This document shows, in pieces, positions 8,194 through 16,865 of a DNA stretch of 64,000 nt; position 1 is the stretch's first letter; every line of letters begins with the position of its first letter. Source of the stretch: an uncultured Verrucomicrobia subdivision 3 bacterium (GTDB taxonomy: Bacteria > Verrucomicrobiota > Verrucomicrobiia > Limisphaerales > UBA11358); assembly GCA_903861445.1 (NCBI GenBank), contig CAIOUK010000215.1, positions 1 to 64,000 on the forward strand, read 5' to 3'. Under the pieces are notes generated by a model, which made no database searches, was not told where the DNA came from, and was given only the letters and a program-made list of their open reading frames with translations. A program made the position numbers and the translations under genes.

Positions 8194-9640
8194 TGCCGCC
8201 TCCGTTGTTAAAGTTGAAGCCAAATACAAACTGCATCGGCGCCTTGCCGCGAATCTGCTGGAGCTTCACGCCGCTCACACCGTCCGCCGTGCGCAGTTTG
8301 GCTTGCATTGCCAGCAACGCCGCATAATCACGCGCCGTGCCGGAGCAGGTCACCGTGCCGCCATCGCGCACCACAATATTTTTCGCCGTCACCGAGCCGT
8401 CCTCGGGAAACGCCAGCGACAACTGCCGCAGAATCGAAAGATTTTTGAATGAGCCATCATACCACGGGCGATACTGCCGGATGTTGTTTTGAATCGCCGA
8501 CAACTCGCCGACCTTCACCGCCATGCGCGACCACTGCGAGCGGTAATGCCAGAGTTGAATCTGCTGGAATAAAAATATCGCGAGGAAAATGGCGGCCACG
8601 CCCGCCGCCACCGCGCCCGTCGTCCGAAACCGGCCGGAAGAATATTTGGCGACGAACTGTTCGAGGAAATTCGGCTTCGGCGGCAAAAATTCAAACGCCA
8701 ATTTTTGCTCTGCCAAAAAACGCGCCGCCAGACTGAATGCCGGCGACAAAGTCGCTTCCACCGGCAGCGTCACGCCGAATTCCTCCGGCGCGTAGGCCGC
8801 AATGATTTCCACTTTCAAGCCCATCGGCTCGAAGCGCAGATCCAACTCGTCCGTCAACGGCTGCGCCAGTTCGCGCGGGCCAAAGATGCGGATGCGCTTC
8901 ACCGCATCGCGCAATTCGCCCGGTAACTGGCCGAGCGTGACGCGCACTTCGCGCGCCACCACATCCGCGTGCAGCGTGCGCCGCCCCGCTTCATCTTCGA
9001 CCGCGCCGGCGAGCGACCGCAGCGCCGCCATGCCGCCGCCCGCCGTGATTTGCAGGCCGACGTCCGTTTCGCCAATCGCCAGCGCCAGCACGCCGCCGGA
9101 TTTTTCCGAGCCGACAAATTGCAGCGCAGAAATTACGGGGGCAAAACTGACCGGCTTCAGTTTTGCCGCCGCCAAAACATTTTCCAGTGCCGCGAGGTGC
9201 GCGCTGGGAATGCCCGCGAACAAAACATTTTTTTTGCCATCCGCCAGCGGCGTCCGTGAATCGCCTATTTGCAACGTTGCCGCGTCCGTGTGAAAACTTT
9301 TTTCCGCTTCGAGTTGCAGCAGGCTCGCCGCGTCCGCGTCCGGCAGCGGCGGCAGCTCGGTCTGCGCCGTCAACACCCATTTCAGCGGCACGCCGAAAAC
9401 GCAGTTGCGCTCGCGCACGCCGGCGGCCTCGAGGTGATTGCGGATTTCGCGCCCGACGAGTTCCGGCGCGGCGGTGAGCGGATCCAGCGCGAGCGTCACG
9501 GAAAACTTTTGCAGCACGGCCAGCGAACCGTTCGTGCGCTTGAGCACCACACCCTCCAGTTTGCTGCCGTCCAGCGCGAGGCCGAGCAGCGAGGTCAGCT
9601 TTTTGCCTTGGCCGAATTTAAATTTGAAATCAGGTTTCAT
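8183..9640 (-). CDS. gspL: GspL-like PilM-PilN fusion
   Basis: 485 residues. The N-terminal part (about 1-330) has an actin-like PilM fold, with TSLLGLALDGSKLEGVVL at the start and GVLALAIGETDVGLQI further in. It is followed by a membrane helix near 350-370 (AVAAGVAAIFLAIFLF) and a PilN-like periplasmic domain (residues 375-480, LSILRQLSLAFPEDGSV). GspL has the same overall architecture: a cytoplasmic actin-like domain that docks the ATPase, one helix and a periplasmic ferredoxin-like fold. It should connect GspE to the platform. It overlaps gspK by 4 bp. Confidence 0.8.
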   Translation of the reverse strand: MKPDFKFKFGQGKKLTSLLGLALDGSKLEGVVLKRTNGSLAVLQKFSVTLALDPLTAAPELVGREIRNHLEAAGVRERNCVFGVPLKWVLTAQTELPPLPDADAASLLQLEAEKSFHTDAATLQIGDSRTPLADGKKNVLFAGIPSAHLAALENVLAAAKLKPVSFAPVISALQFVGSEKSGGVLALAIGETDVGLQITAGGGMAALRSLAGAVEDEAGRRTLHADVVAREVRVTLGQLPGELRDAVKRIRIFGPRELAQPLTDELDLRFEPMGLKVEIIAAYAPEEFGVTLPVEATLSPAFSLAARFLAEQKLAFEFLPPKPNFLEQFVAKYSSGRFRTTGAVAAGVAAIFLAIFLFQQIQLWHYRSQWSRMAVKVGELSAIQNNIRQYRPWYDGSFKNLSILRQLSLAFPEDGSVTAKNIVVRDGGTVTCSGTARDYAALLAMQAKLRTADGVSGVKLQQIRGKAPMQFVFGFNFNNGGGSEN

Positions 9641-11004
9641 TGCGTGTTGTTCGCCACCAAACTTTCCCGCGCTTTTTCGCCCAGCGCCCAGCCAAGCCGG
9701 CTCAAGTCCTGACGATATAAGATTTTGGGCGTGCCGTCGCTGACATCGAAAATAAATTTTACCCTCCGGTAGCCGCGCCCGAACGGCCCGACCGCCGCGA
9801 TGTCCGCTGTGAACTGATAGCTGTGCGTGGTCAGCCAGTCGCCCTTCGCCAGCGCTGTGACTACCGGGCTGTTGTTGCCGAGCGCGTCAATGACCCAGGC
9901 GATGGAGTTGAGATTGTTTGAATTTTGCTGGCGATAGGAAACCAGCGTCTGCGCCGCGCTAATGGCGGTTTGTTCGTCAATGTTCGCGCCCATGAACATC
10001 GCCGTCAGCACGTCGGAGTTGGCGGTGTTGACGTTCACGCGGTTGCGGATGTAGGTATTGGTTTTTGTCGTCACCCCATTGGCGATGGCGGCAAAATCAT
10101 CCGAGCTCAATCCCTGATTTTTGCAGAACAGCGCGAAATCCAGAAGGCCGTTGAAATTTTGCCCCCGTCCGTTTTTCGGATGCAGCCGGTTGTTGATGGC
10201 GGTCCACAACTGGTTTTCGCGGCTGGTGCCGAGATTCTGGAACAGCGATTTGATTTGACCTTCTTTCGCCGTGTTCACATTGGTCAGCGAAGAGCCGTCG
10301 GCATGAAAATTCGGTTCGCGCGTATAGACCGTCACATCTCCGAACAGGCCGGAATCCAGCTCGCCATTGCCGTTGACATCTTTTTCATTGGCGTCCAGCA
10401 CGCCGTTGCGGTTCAGATCCTCGCCGGCCAACATATCTTCCGTTGCGCCATAGACGAGTCGCAGTTCGTCCACCGTTTCGAACGGCGCATTTTTTGCCAC
10501 ATAGCCGAGCGAATTGTAGTCGAGCGACACCACTCCGTTCGTGCCGCGCCAATCCATGATCGCTTCGGCAAAATCGGACGTGATGTTCGGCAGATACTGG
10601 AAAACATTAGTGCTGACATTATTTAAATTCAATTTGCCGCCCTCATCCACCAATCCAAAATACGGCTCGGTGGAATTACCTTCGTTCGGATCGCGGCCGA
10701 TAAGCCAAAATTTCGCGTCGCCCACCGGCACGGCCTCGCACTTGAACTGTGAGCTGTCCGGCACCACGCCGTTGGTGGCGTAATTTTGCAGCACGAGGCC
10801 GACATAGCGCGCCGCGCCCTCGATGGCCTGGTCCGCCGCGACGCCGCTCGCGCGGTTGTCGGCGGCGCGCAGTTCGTAAGTCATCGTGTTTGCAAAATAC
10901 AGCGCGATGCTGACAAGGCCGAGGCACACCCACAACACGATTACCAGCACCGACGCGTGTTCGCGCCGGGCGGCAAATCGTTTTGGTTGGAGCGGCAATT
11001 TCAT
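9637..11004 (-). CDS. gspK: GspK minor pseudopilin
   Basis: 455 residues. The basic leader RFAARREHA is followed by the hydrophobic N-helix SVLVIVLWVCLGLVSIALYF. It has the long GspK body with SAM-like helical segments and an insert containing two DxNxNG-type calcium loops (DLNRNGVLDANE and DVNGNGELDSG). GspK caps the tip of the pseudopilus with GspI and GspJ. The residue before the cleavage site is Ala, not the usual Gly, as in the other four pseudopilins here. The gene starts 2 bp after gspJ. Confidence 0.9.
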   Translation of the reverse strand: MKLPLQPKRFAARREHASVLVIVLWVCLGLVSIALYFANTMTYELRAADNRASGVAADQAIEGAARYVGLVLQNYATNGVVPDSSQFKCEAVPVGDAKFWLIGRDPNEGNSTEPYFGLVDEGGKLNLNNVSTNVFQYLPNITSDFAEAIMDWRGTNGVVSLDYNSLGYVAKNAPFETVDELRLVYGATEDMLAGEDLNRNGVLDANEKDVNGNGELDSGLFGDVTVYTREPNFHADGSSLTNVNTAKEGQIKSLFQNLGTSRENQLWTAINNRLHPKNGRGQNFNGLLDFALFCKNQGLSSDDFAAIANGVTTKTNTYIRNRVNVNTANSDVLTAMFMGANIDEQTAISAAQTLVSYRQQNSNNLNSIAWVIDALGNNSPVVTALAKGDWLTTHSYQFTADIAAVGPFGRGYRRVKFIFDVSDGTPKILYRQDLSRLGWALGEKARESLVANNTQ

Positions 11005-11006
11005 TT

Positions 11007-11789
11007 TTAATTTCCCGTCGCGCTGAACAGAACCATGTTCGTCCGTGTCACAGAATCAATCGGCACCACCAGTTGAATCGGCTGCGCCGTCCGGTTCGCG
11101 CCGGCCAGTTGGATTTCCACGCGCACGGCCAGCGGCAGATTCGTGTTCACCGTGGTCGGGTCGGTCGTGTCCCAGACTTCCTGCCATTGTGTGCCGTCGA
11201 AACAGGAAAATTTCACGCTTGCCACGCCGCTCAACAGGAGCTGGTTATCCACAAATGGCGTCGTGGTGGACAACAAATTTCTCAAGACGCTGCGATACAA
11301 ATCACGCTGGCCGGAAACCGCGGTGGAATTTTTCAACTCATAGGTCACGCGCTGGATGTCCGCCCACGGCGCGTTCGCGCCCAACGCGCCGGTCGCCGTG
11401 AAAATCTCCGCCACCGCCGGCTCGCTGACGCCGGTGCTGGTGATGCCGGTGCTGGTGATGCCGGTGCCGACGCGGAAGCTGCCGGAGAGAAATTTACTCG
11501 TGCCGTTGGTGGGCGTGACGACGCATTGCAAATCGCGGCGTAAAAACGTGAAGGCCTGATCCACCGGCGTCGCGGTGTCCACCACGTTGGTCGTCACCTC
11601 GCGCAGGCGCAGCGCGCTGAACAGCACGGCGCTGACCGCGACCAGCACGATGGCCGCCACGCCGATGGCGAGAATCATCTCGACCAGCGTGAAGGCACAT
11701 TTCGAACGGCGAATGGCAAATGGCGAATCCGCCGCCACGCCGAGCGCGGCAGCCATTCGTAATTCGTAATTCGTAATTCGTAATTTCAT
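11007..11789 (-). CDS. gspJ: GspJ minor pseudopilin
   Basis: 260 residues from the ATG at 11789, which overlaps the gspI stop by 4 bp; an open frame continues 42 codons upstream but lies inside gspI. The type IV pilin signature is CAFTLVEMILAIGV, followed by a mostly beta C-terminal domain. It helps form the pseudopilus tip. The leader is unusually long (about 33 residues) because four 7-bp repeats encode its first part (LRITNYELR). The prepilin cleavage residue is Ala. Confidence 0.85.
   Translation of the reverse strand: MKLRITNYELRMAAALGVAADSPFAIRRSKCAFTLVEMILAIGVAAIVLVAVSAVLFSALRLREVTTNVVDTATPVDQAFTFLRRDLQCVVTPTNGTSKFLSGSFRVGTGITSTGITSTGVSEPAVAEIFTATGALGANAPWADIQRVTYELKNSTAVSGQRDLYRSVLRNLLSTTTPFVDNQLLLSGVASVKFSCFDGTQWQEVWDTTDPTTVNTNLPLAVRVEIQLAGANRTAQPIQLVVPIDSVTRTNMVLFSATGN
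11704..11731. repeat. degenerate heptamer run inside gspJ leader
   Basis: Four 7-bp units of the form GAANGGC/AAATGGC lie in frame within the gspJ leader region, 23 bp from the ATTCGTA run. The leader of this pseudopilin is largely built from period-7 DNA. Confidence 0.7.
11755..11782. repeat. four tandem copies of heptamer ATTCGTA
   Basis: ATTCGTA is repeated four times without error. On the reverse strand it encodes the first residues of GspJ. It is a member of the dispersed period-7 repeat class described in the findings. Confidence 0.9.
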
Positions 11790-12196
11790 TGCGTCATGTT
11801 CAAAGTTGTCGCGCCCGGCAGACTCGCCAGCGTGTCCAGCTTCACCGAATAATCTTTGCCCTGTGCGGAAAATTTCACTTCCGCCGTCACCAGTTGCATT
11901 GCGTCCTGCGGCCACGACTGGCTCGTGAGCGTCCAGCTAAAATTCTGTGCGCCCTCGCTTGTCGTGCCGCTCTGCGTGCCGTTGTTCCAGTTCGTCAGCA
12001 CCAAACTCTCGTTCAAAATCCGGTCGGCCACGCGCACCGCCGCGCCCTTGCGCGCCGCGACCTCGCCCGCGAGGCTGGCGACGTGCATGGCTTCGATCGC
12101 CACCGGCACGACGATGGCCAGAAACAACAGCGCCACCATGACCTCGACCAGCGTGAAGGCGGGTGGACGCCTATTTTTCGCGGTCGTTAATCTCAT
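11786..12196 (-). CDS. gspI: GspI minor pseudopilin
   Basis: 136 residues. The short basic leader RLTTAKNRRPPA precedes the FTLVEVMVALLFLAIVVPVAI helix. The small beta domain at the C-terminus fits GspI, which nucleates the pseudopilus tip with GspJ and GspK. It overlaps gspH by 26 bp at its start and gspJ by 4 bp at its end, so the three are translated as a block. The -1 residue of the cleavage site is Ala. Confidence 0.85.
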   Translation of the reverse strand: MRLTTAKNRRPPAFTLVEVMVALLFLAIVVPVAIEAMHVASLAGEVAARKGAAVRVADRILNESLVLTNWNNGTQSGTTSEGAQNFSWTLTSQSWPQDAMQLVTAEVKFSAQGKDYSVKLDTLASLPGATTLNMTQ

Positions 12197-12728
12197 AACC
12201 CTGATGGTTGTCCGTTTCTGCCAGCCAGCGGGAAAACCCCGCGCTGTCTGTCAATTTTAACTGCTGCGGGCTGCCTTCATCCACCGCGCCGTCCGGCAGA
12301 AATCGGATGGCCGGCAGATTTCTGAAAGACGTCGCCGTTCCGCTGCCGGTTTTCACCACGGTAAATTTCAAGGTCGGATCCACCGTCAAATTTTCCGCCT
12401 TCGCGTCGCCGTTCTGGCCGCTGGTTTCGGCTTCCGCGCCATACTGGCCGGTTTTTTCATCCAGCCAAAAAATCATCGGCATTCCTTCCGACACCGCGCG
12501 GCTTTGCGTGGTGTGTATGAGCGCCAGCATCCGCCGCGCCTCGGAATCCAACGCGCGGCCCTGAATGAAACCGGATATGCGCGGCACCACCAAGGCGGTC
12601 ATAACCACCAGTAACGCCAGCACCAAAATCAATTCAATGAGCGTGAAGGCGGAGGCGGATTTCGCGTTGCAAATTTCAAATGACAAATGGCGACCGGTCG
12701 TTCGCGCTGCCGGCATTCGCAATTTCAT
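12171..12728 (-). CDS. gspH: GspH minor pseudopilin
   Basis: 185 residues from the ATG at 12728, 2 bp after gspG. The leader has about 28 residues and part of it (LSFEICN) is encoded by 7-bp repeats. The pilin signature is SAFTLIELILVLALLVVMTALVVPRISGF, in two adjoining parts. GspH connects the pseudopilus shaft to the tip complex. The C-terminal domain (about 60-185) shows the GspH-type alternation of strands and ends NHQGYEINDREK. The cleavage residue is Ala. Confidence 0.82.
   Translation of the reverse strand: MKLRMPAARTTGRHLSFEICNAKSASAFTLIELILVLALLVVMTALVVPRISGFIQGRALDSEARRMLALIHTTQSRAVSEGMPMIFWLDEKTGQYGAEAETSGQNGDAKAENLTVDPTLKFTVVKTGSGTATSFRNLPAIRFLPDGAVDEGSPQQLKLTDSAGFSRWLAETDNHQGYEINDREK
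12670..12697. repeat. degenerate heptamer run inside gspH leader
   Basis: CAAATTT, CAAATGA, CAAATGG and CGACCGG follow one another with period 7 inside the gspH leader. It is the same class as the other dispersed heptamer runs. Confidence 0.7.
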
Positions 12729-12730
12729 TT

Positions 12731-13186
12731 TTATTTTGCCCAACTGACAATATCGTCGTCCGTGCCTTCCTTGCCGTCCGGGCCGACGGACAGCAGGTCG
12801 TAGGAACCGGGCGTGTGTTTGCCGGGAAAAGTGTATATGTAAGGATGATGCCACTGGTCCACCGGCAGGCTTTCCAGATACGGCCCGTGCCAGTCCCGCG
12901 CGTTGCTGGGGGGCGTGACCAAATCCTGTAGGCTCTTGGGATACGAACCCATGTCCACTTCATATTGGCCGAGTGCCGACTTGATGCCGCCGTTGATGTC
13001 GGTTGTGGTCGCCGTAATCCGGGCGCGTTCGCTGGAGCCGGCGATCCGGGGAATGACCAGCGCGGCCAGAATGCCGATGATGACCACCACCAGCAGAATT
13101 TCCACAAGGGTGAACGCGCGGCGCAACCGGGATGATTTGGGAACAAGTTTTTTGATTTCGATTTTCATAAACAGTTTGGTTTTCAT
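12731..13186 (-). CDS. gspG: GspG major pseudopilin
   Basis: 151 residues from the ATG at 13186, which overlaps the gspF stop by 4 bp. An in-frame ATG at 13168 is a possible alternative start. The signature RRAFTLVEILLVVVIIGIL is followed by a GspG-type body with Gly/Pro turns (DMGSYPKSLQDLV, WHGPYLESLP). The C-terminal calcium site GPDGKEGTDDDI is typical of major pseudopilins. It forms the shaft of the secretion piston. The cleavage residue is Ala. Confidence 0.93.
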   Translation of the reverse strand: MKTKLFMKIEIKKLVPKSSRLRRAFTLVEILLVVVIIGILAALVIPRIAGSSERARITATTTDINGGIKSALGQYEVDMGSYPKSLQDLVTPPSNARDWHGPYLESLPVDQWHHPYIYTFPGKHTPGSYDLLSVGPDGKEGTDDDIVSWAK

Positions 13187-14427
13187 TTGATGTTTTGGCT
13201 CATAGTCAGCACCGGCAGCAGCATGCCGATGAAAATAGTGCCGATGAAACCGGCGATCAGGAACAACATCAGCGGTTCGGCCAGCGCAACGGCGGTTTTC
13301 AAGTTGCGGTCCAAATCGGCCTCCGTGACGACGGCCACCCGGACCAGTTCGGCGTCGAGCTTGCCGCTTTCCTCGGCGACGGAAATCATTTCCAGCACCG
13401 AACCGGAAAAGAGCGCCTTGCAATCGGCCAGGCTCTGGCCGAGCCGTCCGCCCTGCTGCACGCGTTCAATGGCCTGCGCCACGGCATCCACGAGAATCTG
13501 ATTGCCAATCGAGCGGCGCGCCACGTTCAAGCCCTGCACCAGCGGCACGCCTGCGCCGATCAAGGTGCCGAGCATCCGGCAGAAACGGGCCATGGCAAAT
13601 TGCGCGATGAGCGGGCCGGCGAGCGGCGTTTTCAAAATTATTCCCTCCCAGACGCGCCGGCCTTTTTCCGAGACCAGCCAGGCGCGCACGAGAAAAAGTG
13701 CCACGACCAGCGCGGCGGCGACGAACAAACCATACGCCCGGATCAAATCGCTTGCGCCGATGATGATTTTCGTGAGCAACGGCAGCGAACCGTGGATGCT
13801 GTTGAACAGGTTCCGCAGCATCGGAATAAAAAAAGTCAGCAGCGCGACGAGCACGCCCACGGCCAGCACCAGCAGGATGCAAGGATACAGCATGGCCTGC
13901 ATCACCTTTGATTTCAGGTCTTTCTCGCGCGCTTGAAATTCCGCGATCTGCGCCAGCACCACGTCCAGAAATCCGCCCGCCTCGCCCGCTTCGACCATCG
14001 CGACATAGACGCGCGGAAAAGTTTCCGGCGATTTCGCCATCGCATTCGCCAGCGACATGCCATCTACCACGAGGTCGTGAATTTGTTTCCACTGCGCTTT
14101 TGACGCCGGCGACGACGCTTCTTTCTGTAAAATCACCAGCGCGCGGCTCAACGGCACGCCCGCCGCCAGCAGACTGGAAAGCAGCCGGGTAAAATTTTCT
14201 AGTTCCTTCGCGGAAACTTTTTTGGACGCGAAATCGAAAGTGATATTCCCCAATGACGACGGAGCAGCGGAACCTTTTTTGCCGGCGGAATTTTTCTCCA
14301 ACAAGTTTACCGGACGCAAGCCGAGCGTTTCCATCTGCCGCAGCGCGTCGGGGCGACCGGCGGCGTCCAACACGCCCACGGCCATTTTGCCGTCGCGCTG
14401 CAAGGCTTTGTAGGCAAAAGTAGGCAT
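13183..14427 (-). CDS. gspF: GspF inner-membrane platform protein
   Basis: 414 residues, the usual length. It begins MPTFAYKALQRDG and has two copies of the GspF cytoplasmic helical domain: LENFTRLLSSLLAAGVPL near 76-200, and MARFCRMLGTLIGAGVPLVQGL near 280-400. Three membrane helices are visible (CILLVLAVGVLVALLTFF, YGLFVAAALVVALFLV, and the C-terminal LFLIAGFIGTIFIGMLLP). It couples the GspE ATPase to pseudopilus extension. gspE ends 6 bp upstream and gspG overlaps by 4 bp. Confidence 0.95.
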   Translation of the reverse strand: MPTFAYKALQRDGKMAVGVLDAAGRPDALRQMETLGLRPVNLLEKNSAGKKGSAAPSSLGNITFDFASKKVSAKELENFTRLLSSLLAAGVPLSRALVILQKEASSPASKAQWKQIHDLVVDGMSLANAMAKSPETFPRVYVAMVEAGEAGGFLDVVLAQIAEFQAREKDLKSKVMQAMLYPCILLVLAVGVLVALLTFFIPMLRNLFNSIHGSLPLLTKIIIGASDLIRAYGLFVAAALVVALFLVRAWLVSEKGRRVWEGIILKTPLAGPLIAQFAMARFCRMLGTLIGAGVPLVQGLNVARRSIGNQILVDAVAQAIERVQQGGRLGQSLADCKALFSGSVLEMISVAEESGKLDAELVRVAVVTEADLDRNLKTAVALAEPLMLFLIAGFIGTIFIGMLLPVLTMSQNIK

Positions 14428-14433
14428 GAAAAA

Positions 14434-16158
14434 TTAGCGCGCCACCGCGATGCTCGCGGTGGAATCACCGACCTGGTTTTTTGTCGCGGTCTCGACTTCC
14501 TTCGCCGTGGTGACGCTCAACACTTCTTCCACCGTCGTGACGCCGGCGGCGACCAAACGCCAGCCGTCCTCGGCGAGTGTGCGCATTCCGGCTTTGCGCG
14601 CGGCGGCGCGGATTTGATCCGTCGAGGCGCTTTTCAAAATGAGCTGGCGGATTTCCTCGTCGGTGTTCATCCACTCAAAAATCGCGTGGCGGCCAAAGAA
14701 ACCGGTATTGCGGCACTCGCGGCAGCCGACGGATTTGAAAATGGTTTTGTCCGCCGCGATGCCGAGCTTGGCTTTGAAAGATTGCGCCCGCACGGAATTA
14801 TCCGGCTGTTTGCAATGCTTGCAAAGCACGCGCACGAGCCGTTGCGCCAGCACGGCTTCGAGCGACGAGGCGACGAGATACGGCTCGACGCCCATGTCCA
14901 CCAGCCGCGTCAGTGCGCCGGGCGCGTCGTTGGTGTGCAACGTGGAAAAAACCAGGTGACCGGTGAGCGACGCCTGCACCGCGATTTGCGCGGTTTCGGC
15001 GTCGCGGATTTCGCCGATGAGAATCACGTCGGGATCGTGGCGCAAAATCGAGCGCAAGCCGCGCGCGAACGTCAGGCCGGATTTTTCGTTGACCTGAATC
15101 TGGTTGACGCCTTTGAGCTGATATTCCACCGGATCTTCGACCGTGATGATTTTTCGGACGGCGTCGTTGATTTCGTTGAGCGCCGTGTAAAGCGTGGAAG
15201 TTTTGCCGGAGCCGGTCGGGCCGGTGACTAAAATAATTCCGTGCGGCAAACCGAGAACGTGCTGAAAATGTTCCAACTCGCGCTGGTTCATGCCGATTTC
15301 GCCAAGGCCGCGCAGCGTGGAGTTCTGCCGCAGCAGGCGCATCACGACCGCTTCGCCGTGCAGCATCGGGATGATGGAAACGCGAATGTCCACCTCGGCC
15401 TGATCAATGCGGACCTTGATGCGACCATCCTGTGGCAGGCGTTTTTCCGCGATGTTGAGGTGGCTCAAGATCTTGATGCGCGAAACGATGGCCGGCTGAA
15501 ATTGCTTCAATTGCGGCGGCACGGCCGTGTCCTGCAATTCCCCGTCTATGCGGTAGCGGATTTTGAATTCGTCCTCAAATGGCTCCAGATGAATATCCGA
15601 CGCGCGCAGCTCGATGGCGTCTTTCAACACCTGGTTGACGAAACGGATGATGGACGCCTCGTCCTCTTCGCCGGAATCGAGGTCGGTGTTCTCGGCGTTT
15701 TCGTCAACGACCTGGATGGATTTTTCCTCGTCGAGGGTGCCGATGGTGTCGGCGCCGACGCCGAGGCGCTTTTTGATTTCGCGCTGGATGGCTTCGCTCG
15801 TAGAGAGAATCGGTTTGAGGTTCAAGCCGGTCAAAGTTTTCAGCGCGTCAAAACCTTGCGTGGCAAACAGGCGGCTCGTCGCGACTTCGACGGAACCGTT
15901 GGTGCGCTGGAGCGGAAGCAATTCTTCCTTCAGTAAAATGCGCGCGGGAAAAAGGGAGAGAAGCTGACGATCCGGCTCGACGTCTTCGAGCGTCGTGTAG
16001 CCGAGGCCGTATTCGGTCGCAAGCCAGCGGAGAATTTCTTCCTCGCTGGACAAATTCAGTTTCGCGAGCGCGGTGGCATCCAGCGCAGACAGTTGCCGGG
16101 ACGCGACCATGCGTTCCAGCAACCCCTTTGATGAATCTTGAACCGTGGTGGCGGCCAT
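14434..16158 (-). CDS. gspE: GspE secretion ATPase
   Basis: 574 residues. The N-terminal domain (about 1-140) belongs to the MshEN/GspE_N class. The ATPase core contains Walker A GPTGSGKTS, the Asp box (ITVEDPVEYQ), Walker B (DVILIGEIRD) and the His box (HLVFSTLHTND). Four cysteines (CKHC and CREC) form the zinc element found in GspE/PilB ATPases. It is a cytoplasmic hexamer that drives pseudopilus assembly. It starts 27 bp after the first gene of the operon. PilB is the alternative name, but the neighbouring gspF-K genes favour type II secretion. Confidence 0.95.
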   Translation of the reverse strand: MAATTVQDSSKGLLERMVASRQLSALDATALAKLNLSSEEEILRWLATEYGLGYTTLEDVEPDRQLLSLFPARILLKEELLPLQRTNGSVEVATSRLFATQGFDALKTLTGLNLKPILSTSEAIQREIKKRLGVGADTIGTLDEEKSIQVVDENAENTDLDSGEEDEASIIRFVNQVLKDAIELRASDIHLEPFEDEFKIRYRIDGELQDTAVPPQLKQFQPAIVSRIKILSHLNIAEKRLPQDGRIKVRIDQAEVDIRVSIIPMLHGEAVVMRLLRQNSTLRGLGEIGMNQRELEHFQHVLGLPHGIILVTGPTGSGKTSTLYTALNEINDAVRKIITVEDPVEYQLKGVNQIQVNEKSGLTFARGLRSILRHDPDVILIGEIRDAETAQIAVQASLTGHLVFSTLHTNDAPGALTRLVDMGVEPYLVASSLEAVLAQRLVRVLCKHCKQPDNSVRAQSFKAKLGIAADKTIFKSVGCRECRNTGFFGRHAIFEWMNTDEEIRQLILKSASTDQIRAAARKAGMRTLAEDGWRLVAAGVTTVEEVLSVTTAKEVETATKNQVGDSTASIAVAR

Positions 16159-16185
16159 GAATCGTCAGCTTTCGTCTCGGAATTA

Positions 16186-16770
16186 TTAGTTCACCAGACC
16201 AAGCAGATAAGCCTGCGCTTCCTGTTTCGTCGTGAGCACAGCCTTGAGGTCGGCCTGCGCCGCTTCAAGCTTGGCCTGTTTGACTTTCTGCGCAGCCTTG
16301 TATTTGGCGAGCAAATCCTTGATCTGCGCCGCCGGAGCGTTGTCGTCAATCGCCTTTTGCAAAGCTTCCTGTTCAGGGCTGGCCTGGCCAAACATGCTGG
16401 TGCGCGAACGATTCCGGTTGCCGGTCTGATCGCCAGCGGCACTATTAGTGGCGCCACGGTTGCGACCGCCGGTAAACATCCGTCCCATGGTGCCGCTGCT
16501 CACCGCGATACGAGCGTCCATGACTTTCTGCACCAGCGGTTTCACGGCGCTCCACTCGGTGTCGTTGGTGAAGCCGAGTTGTTCCTGCACGCGTTCCATC
16601 ATGCGTTGTTGCATCTGGGCGGGATCAAAATTTCCGCCGCCGCGTTGGCGGTTCTGACCATTTTGACCACCGCCGTCGTTATTATTGTTGTCCTGCGCGA
16701 GTCCGCTGCTGACGTTGACGACGAGCGTGATGGCCACGGCGCAGCCGGTGATGATACGATTTAGTTTCAT
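16186..16770 (-). CDS. exported Asn/Gln-rich coiled-coil protein, first gene of the secretion operon
   Basis: 194 residues. A signal peptide ends near SSGLAQD, followed by an Asn/Gly/Gln/Arg-rich low-complexity segment. Two helical regions follow: FDPAQMQQRMMERVQEQLG near 48-66, and a C-terminal coiled coil with many Ala, Lys and Gln (about 130-190). The helical layout recalls small periplasmic Spy-like chaperones, but I do not recognise a defined family. It lies 27 bp upstream of gspE and directly downstream of the sigma-54-like promoter, so it is probably co-expressed and could be a chaperone or a substrate of the system. Confidence 0.7.
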   Translation of the reverse strand: MKLNRIITGCAVAITLVVNVSSGLAQDNNNNDGGGQNGQNRQRGGGNFDPAQMQQRMMERVQEQLGFTNDTEWSAVKPLVQKVMDARIAVSSGTMGRMFTGGRNRGATNSAAGDQTGNRNRSRTSMFGQASPEQEALQKAIDDNAPAAQIKDLLAKYKAAQKVKQAKLEAAQADLKAVLTTKQEAQAYLLGLVN

Positions 16771-16849
16771 GTCAATTTTTCTTATGATTTTTTATAGCGT
16801 TGATTCCATGGCGGCACCTTTGCGTGACGGTCATGGCCCGACCCACTTA

Positions 16850-16865
16850 CGCAAGGAACATGCCA
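16850..16865 (-). promoter_or_regulatory. sigma-54 (-24/-12) promoter candidate for the secretion operon
   Basis: Read on the minus strand, the site is TGGCATG-TTCC-TTGCG. It keeps the GG of the -24 element and the GC of the -12 element at consensus spacing, against the consensus TGGCACG-N4-TTGCA. Transcription would start near 16839, about 70 bp before the first gene's ATG at 16770. The operon itself encodes an NtrC-type activator with the GAFTGA loop, so the match is functionally plausible. The upstream enhancer site is not identified. Confidence 0.6.
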
